A stretch of DNA of 64,000 nucleotides, taken from the NCBI GenBank assembly GCA_963794415.1, contig CAWCDI010000003.1:186001-250000 (forward strand). The letters are read 5' to 3'. Positions 61,565-64,000 of the stretch are shown here, in pieces. Numbering within the stretch: the first letter of the stretch is position 1; the number at the start of each line of letters is the position of its first letter. Under the pieces are notes generated by a model. That model was not told the DNA's origin. It saw only the letters and a list, made by a program, of their open reading frames with translations, and made no database searches. This DNA comes from CAVPTL01 sp963794415 (GTDB lineage: Bacteria > Actinomycetota > Thermoleophilia > Gaiellales > JAICJC01). A program made the position numbers and the translations under genes.

Positions 61565-62491
61565 CTACCTCGGGCGGTAGACGATCTCGGGATTCGCCGC
61601 CCGCACGCGGTCGATCAGCTCATCGATGTACTGCATGCGGGTGGCAGCGGTGATCTGGCTGCCGTCGCGGAGCGTGAACGTGATCTTTCGCTCGGGAAAC
61701 GGCGAACGGTCGATCCGGGTGATGTCGGTGACCGCGACGGTACGCGTGTCGAGCATGCTCCTGGCGATGATCGTGCCCCCGGTGAGGGTGATCCGGTTGG
61801 CAGCGTGCAACTCCATCCAGCACATCCACCCGCACGCTCCCGTCCAGCCCGCGATCCAGAGCACCGCGCTGGACGGATCCGTGACCAGAGTCGCGATGGA
61901 GGCGTACGCCCCGAAGACCACGAACACCGGCAGCAGCACCAGCGTTCCGAGAAACTCCCGCCGCCGCATCCAGGCCGTGAACTCGCCCGTCGCGAGCGTC
62001 GGCTTCGAGGTCATGCCGACGCGGTTGGCATAGACGACCTCGGCGCCGACGTTCAGCCGCTGCACCCCGCGGGCGATCTCATCCACGCCCGCGAATGCGG
62101 CCATCGCGAAGATGGACGGGCCGTTTCGGCTGATGAAGCGGTACGTGCCGAGGTCGCCGTTTCGGCGCTCGATCCGCGAGATGTCGTAGGCGGACATGCG
62201 CCGCGTGCGCAGCACGGCCTTTCCGGTCAGCACGCCGTCGTGGAGCGTCACCCGGTAGGCGATGCGGTAGGCGACCTCCCACCAGCCCTGCACGAGCCAG
62301 ATGCCCCAGCCGCCCGCAAACGCGAGGTTCATGCCGCTCGGATCGTCGATCGCCTCGACGACGAACACCGGGCAGGCAGCGCTCATTCCAATGAGGCCCG
62401 CGAGGACTGTCAGCTCGCACCATCTCGGAACGTGGCTCTCGAGATCGTTCGGGGTACTCGCGACAAGGTCTGGCGACGTTGACACTTCCAC
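61565..62491 (-). CDS. Membrane protein with two internally repeated modules
   Basis: 308 residues. Two similar halves each have a pair of hydrophobic helices followed by a short PH-like beta segment: first VLAGLIGMSAACPVFVVEAI plus RVTLHDGVLTGKAVLRTRRM, then TLVLLPVFVVFGAYASIATL plus RITLTGGTIIARSMLDTRTV. This layout resembles bacterial PH-domain membrane proteins (YdbS/DUF304-like). Function unknown. Start GTG 62491 without a strong ribosome site. Confidence 0.55.
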   Translation of the reverse strand: MEVSTSPDLVASTPNDLESHVPRWCELTVLAGLIGMSAACPVFVVEAIDDPSGMNLAFAGGWGIWLVQGWWEVAYRIAYRVTLHDGVLTGKAVLRTRRMSAYDISRIERRNGDLGTYRFISRNGPSIFAMAAFAGVDEIARGVQRLNVGAEVVYANRVGMTSKPTLATGEFTAWMRRREFLGTLVLLPVFVVFGAYASIATLVTDPSSAVLWIAGWTGACGWMCWMELHAANRITLTGGTIIARSMLDTRTVAVTDITRIDRSPFPERKITFTLRDGSQITAATRMQYIDELIDRVRAANPEIVYRPR

Positions 62492-62533
62492 CCCCCAGCG
62501 TAGCGCGAAAATTCCGCGCGCTAGAGGGCCGTG

Positions 62534-63223
62534 TTAAGCCTCGATTGCGGCAGCCCAGACGCGGCCGCCGACGACCTCGCCGCCGTCGTACCAGCCGTGG
62601 TGCTCGCGTGCGATCGCCGTGAGCTCCTCGGCGGTCTCATCGATGGTCTCGGGGTCGGCCTGCACCCGCACGAGCCAGCGCCCGCACACGGTCGAGACCT
62701 CCGAGCTCTTCACCTGGGCAGCGGCCGCGGCGGCGTTCTGCTCGTCCTCGAAGCACAGGTAGTGCACGGCGTTCTCGGGCGGGCTGCCGGGCCGGCGGCC
62801 GACGCCGGGGGCGCGCAGCGGGCTGTCCTCCACCTCGATGGTGAGGATCGCCTGGCCGTAGGCGTCACCCAGCCGCGACTTGGACTGCTTCAGCGGCTGC
62901 TCGACGTAGGTCACGCGGGCGCGGAGGCCGGGCACGTAGCGGCGCACGTCGCCCTCGCACGTCCACTCGGTGACCTCGTCGCCGCTTCGGATCGTGAACT
63001 CGGGCCAGTCGCCCATGCTGCCCCAGCTGGCGTGCTCGATCTCGCCCTCGACGACCACCTTGGGCCGCTTGCCGGTGCGGATCTCCTGCCACCACTCGGC
63101 CGAGCCGATGAGCGGCTGCGGCGCGTACCCGAACTCGGTGTCGCTGAGGCTCACGCGCTGCAGCTGGGCCACCAGCTCGAGCTCCTGAGCGACGTCGTAG
63201 AGCGGGATGTAGGTGCAGGCCAC
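62534..63223 (-). CDS. Protein with C-terminal RraB-like domain
   Basis: 229 residues from GTG 63223. The N-terminal 150 residues are beta-rich and unrecognised (SLSDTEFGYAPQPLIGSAEW). The C-terminal part carries AAAAAAQVKSSEVSTVCGRW followed by TAEELTAIAREHHGWYDGGE, resembling the RraB (RNase E inhibitor) fold, whose family in Gammaproteobacteria binds RNase E. In an actinobacterium the role is open; a general protein-binding version is possible. Confidence 0.6.
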   Translation of the reverse strand: MACTYIPLYDVAQELELVAQLQRVSLSDTEFGYAPQPLIGSAEWWQEIRTGKRPKVVVEGEIEHASWGSMGDWPEFTIRSGDEVTEWTCEGDVRRYVPGLRARVTYVEQPLKQSKSRLGDAYGQAILTIEVEDSPLRAPGVGRRPGSPPENAVHYLCFEDEQNAAAAAAQVKSSEVSTVCGRWLVRVQADPETIDETAEELTAIAREHHGWYDGGEVVGGRVWAAAIEA

Positions 63224-63269
63224 GCCTCTGATGGTATCTGGGAACGCCGCATGGGAAGCTACACATGTG

Positions 63270-63827
63270 ATGACCGACGCCGATCGCGCCCGGCTTCTGG
63301 CGATGCTGCGGGCACACGCGGCGCAGGACGCCGGCGAGCAGGCGAGCCTCGACATGATGCTCGATCTGGCCGCGCGGCTTCCCGAGCCGTTCTCGCGCGA
63401 GCAGCTGCCGGGGCACTTCACCGCGAGCGCGCTGGTGCTGGATCCGCGGGGCCGCGTGCTGCTCATCCACCACCGCAAGCTGGGGCGCTGGCTTCAGCCG
63501 GGCGGCCACATCGACGCTGCCGACGGGATGGATCTGGCCGCGGCGGCGCTCCGCGAGGTGGCCGAGGAGACCGGCATCGCGGCGACCATCGCCCAGGGCG
63601 TGCCCCAGCCGTTCGACGTGGATGCCCACCTGATCCCAGCGCGGCCCGAGATGCCGAGCCACCACCACCTCGACCTGCGGTTCCTGGCGCGCTGCGAGGA
63701 CTCGGCGATCACGGTGCAGGAGGCCGAGGCCACCGACGCGCGCTTCGTGCCGCTCGCCCAGGCGATCCTGGAGACGCCGGCCGACGACCCGGGCCTCACG
63801 CGGATGCTGCGAAAGGCCCGTGAATAG
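63270..63827 (+). CDS. NUDIX hydrolase
   Basis: 185 residues. The NUDIX box is GGHIDAADGMDLAAAALREV followed by AEETGI, with the core RE-x-x-EE-x-G intact and two extra residues before it. It hydrolyses a nucleoside diphosphate-linked compound; the specific substrate is unknown. Surrounding helix QLPGHFTASALVLDPRGRVL is typical. The stop TAG sits in a dispersed palindrome shared with the next gene. Confidence 0.88.
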   Translation: MTDADRARLLAMLRAHAAQDAGEQASLDMMLDLAARLPEPFSREQLPGHFTASALVLDPRGRVLLIHHRKLGRWLQPGGHIDAADGMDLAAAALREVAEETGIAATIAQGVPQPFDVDAHLIPARPEMPSHHHLDLRFLARCEDSAITVQEAEATDARFVPLAQAILETPADDPGLTRMLRKARE

Positions 63828-63852
63828 CCGGTGCCTGGCACCGTCGATTCAC
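63820..63852. repeat. Dispersed 33-base palindrome, copy 5
   Basis: Arms GTGAATAGCCGGTGCC and GGCACCGTCGATTCAC, with three inner mismatches. It ends the NUDIX gene with GAA TAG and, on the other strand, gives the TGA of the gene running off the window. Confidence 0.85.
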
Positions 63853-64000
63853 GGCAGCCAGATCGCCGAGGCGTCGTGGCCGCACGAGACCTCCCGGGCC
63901 GTGCCGCGCCCGAGGTGAAGCGCGACCAGCGCCGCGGCGGCGGCATCCAGCAGGTGGTGGCTCCACGCCTCCATCGCGTCGGCCTCCACCCCGGCCGCGC
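63849..64000 (-). CDS. Partial gene, possible DUF429-like protein (N-terminus beyond window)
   Basis: About 49 C-terminal residues, open to the edge: EAWSHHLLDAAAAALVALHL followed by REVSCGHDASAIWLP. The helix with HHLLDA and the terminal IWLP resemble the end of DUF429 predicted nucleases, but the assignment is weak because only the last sixth is visible. Its TGA (63849-63851) is inside a dispersed palindrome. Confidence 0.4.
   Translation of the reverse strand, partial: AAGVEADAMEAWSHHLLDAAAAALVALHLGRGTAREVSCGHDASAIWLP

Noticed and set aside
1..64000. tRNA, rRNA, riboswitch, CRISPR array, transposase or prophage
   Set aside because: No cloverleaf-like, ribosomal, leader-peptide, regularly spaced repeat or integrase/transposase pattern was recognised on either strand.

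Overview
The window is a high-GC, gene-dense bacterial chromosome segment with both strands used, many 1-, 4- and 8-base gene overlaps (ATGA, GTGA, TGATG) and no gene-free stretch longer than about 130 bases. Actinomycetota-type families (DUF1707, DUF2630, KdpDE-like pair, PAC2, many Tat or lipoprotein signals) suggest a soil or water actinobacterium, perhaps Thermoleophilia. The assignment is inference; no rRNA or other phylogenetic marker except greA is present.

Layout. 1-5 kb: cell-surface proteins (IPT/TIG protein, NodB deacetylase, seven-repeat RCC1 propeller) and a KdpDE-like two-component pair. 5-18 kb: PEP carboxylase, PHP phosphoesterase, an MFS carrier, a thiol/redox operon (two DsbA-fold proteins, OsmC, quinone reductase) divergent from an HxlR regulator, a peptide-binding lipoprotein, an AlkZ-like protein and small conserved proteins. 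18.2-24.8 kb: the most striking part, two tandem secreted proteins of about 1,100 residues. Each joins an M91-like zinc protease, a segment resembling the clostridial neurotoxin translocation domain, and a ricin-type lectin. They share a 509-base near-identical block with foreign codon usage. 24.9-41 kb: acetyltransferase, secreted metalloprotease, aminotransferase, carbamoylase-type amidase, PQQ-type propeller, SIS protein, greA, GH38 mannosidase, GH18 protein, PEP-mutase-family protein, acyl-CoA synthetase and ketopantoate reductase family protein. 41.1-43.3 kb: an AbiE-like toxin-antitoxin pair with its own operator. 43.3-64 kb: nitrogen and carbon catabolism, with an agmatine deiminase plus urease-like trio, TetR regulators, a CoA-transferase/hydratase/dehydrogenase/lyase module, a polyamine-type ABC transporter, an amidinotransferase-fold enzyme, a PrpD-like protein and a beta-lactamase-fold hydrolase.

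Two features cut across the window. First, a dispersed palindrome of about 33 bases (core GGTGCCTGGCACC) occurs seven times, almost always at gene 3' ends, where it often supplies the stop codon and probably a bidirectional terminator. Second, eleven genes are split by about eighteen frameshifts. Every one I could resolve is a single extra base, usually beside a G/C run, and they cluster at 3.7-16.5 kb and 51-55 kb. This is more likely sequencing or assembly error than decay, so those genes are annotated as whole.

No tRNA, rRNA, CRISPR array, transposase or phage gene was seen.
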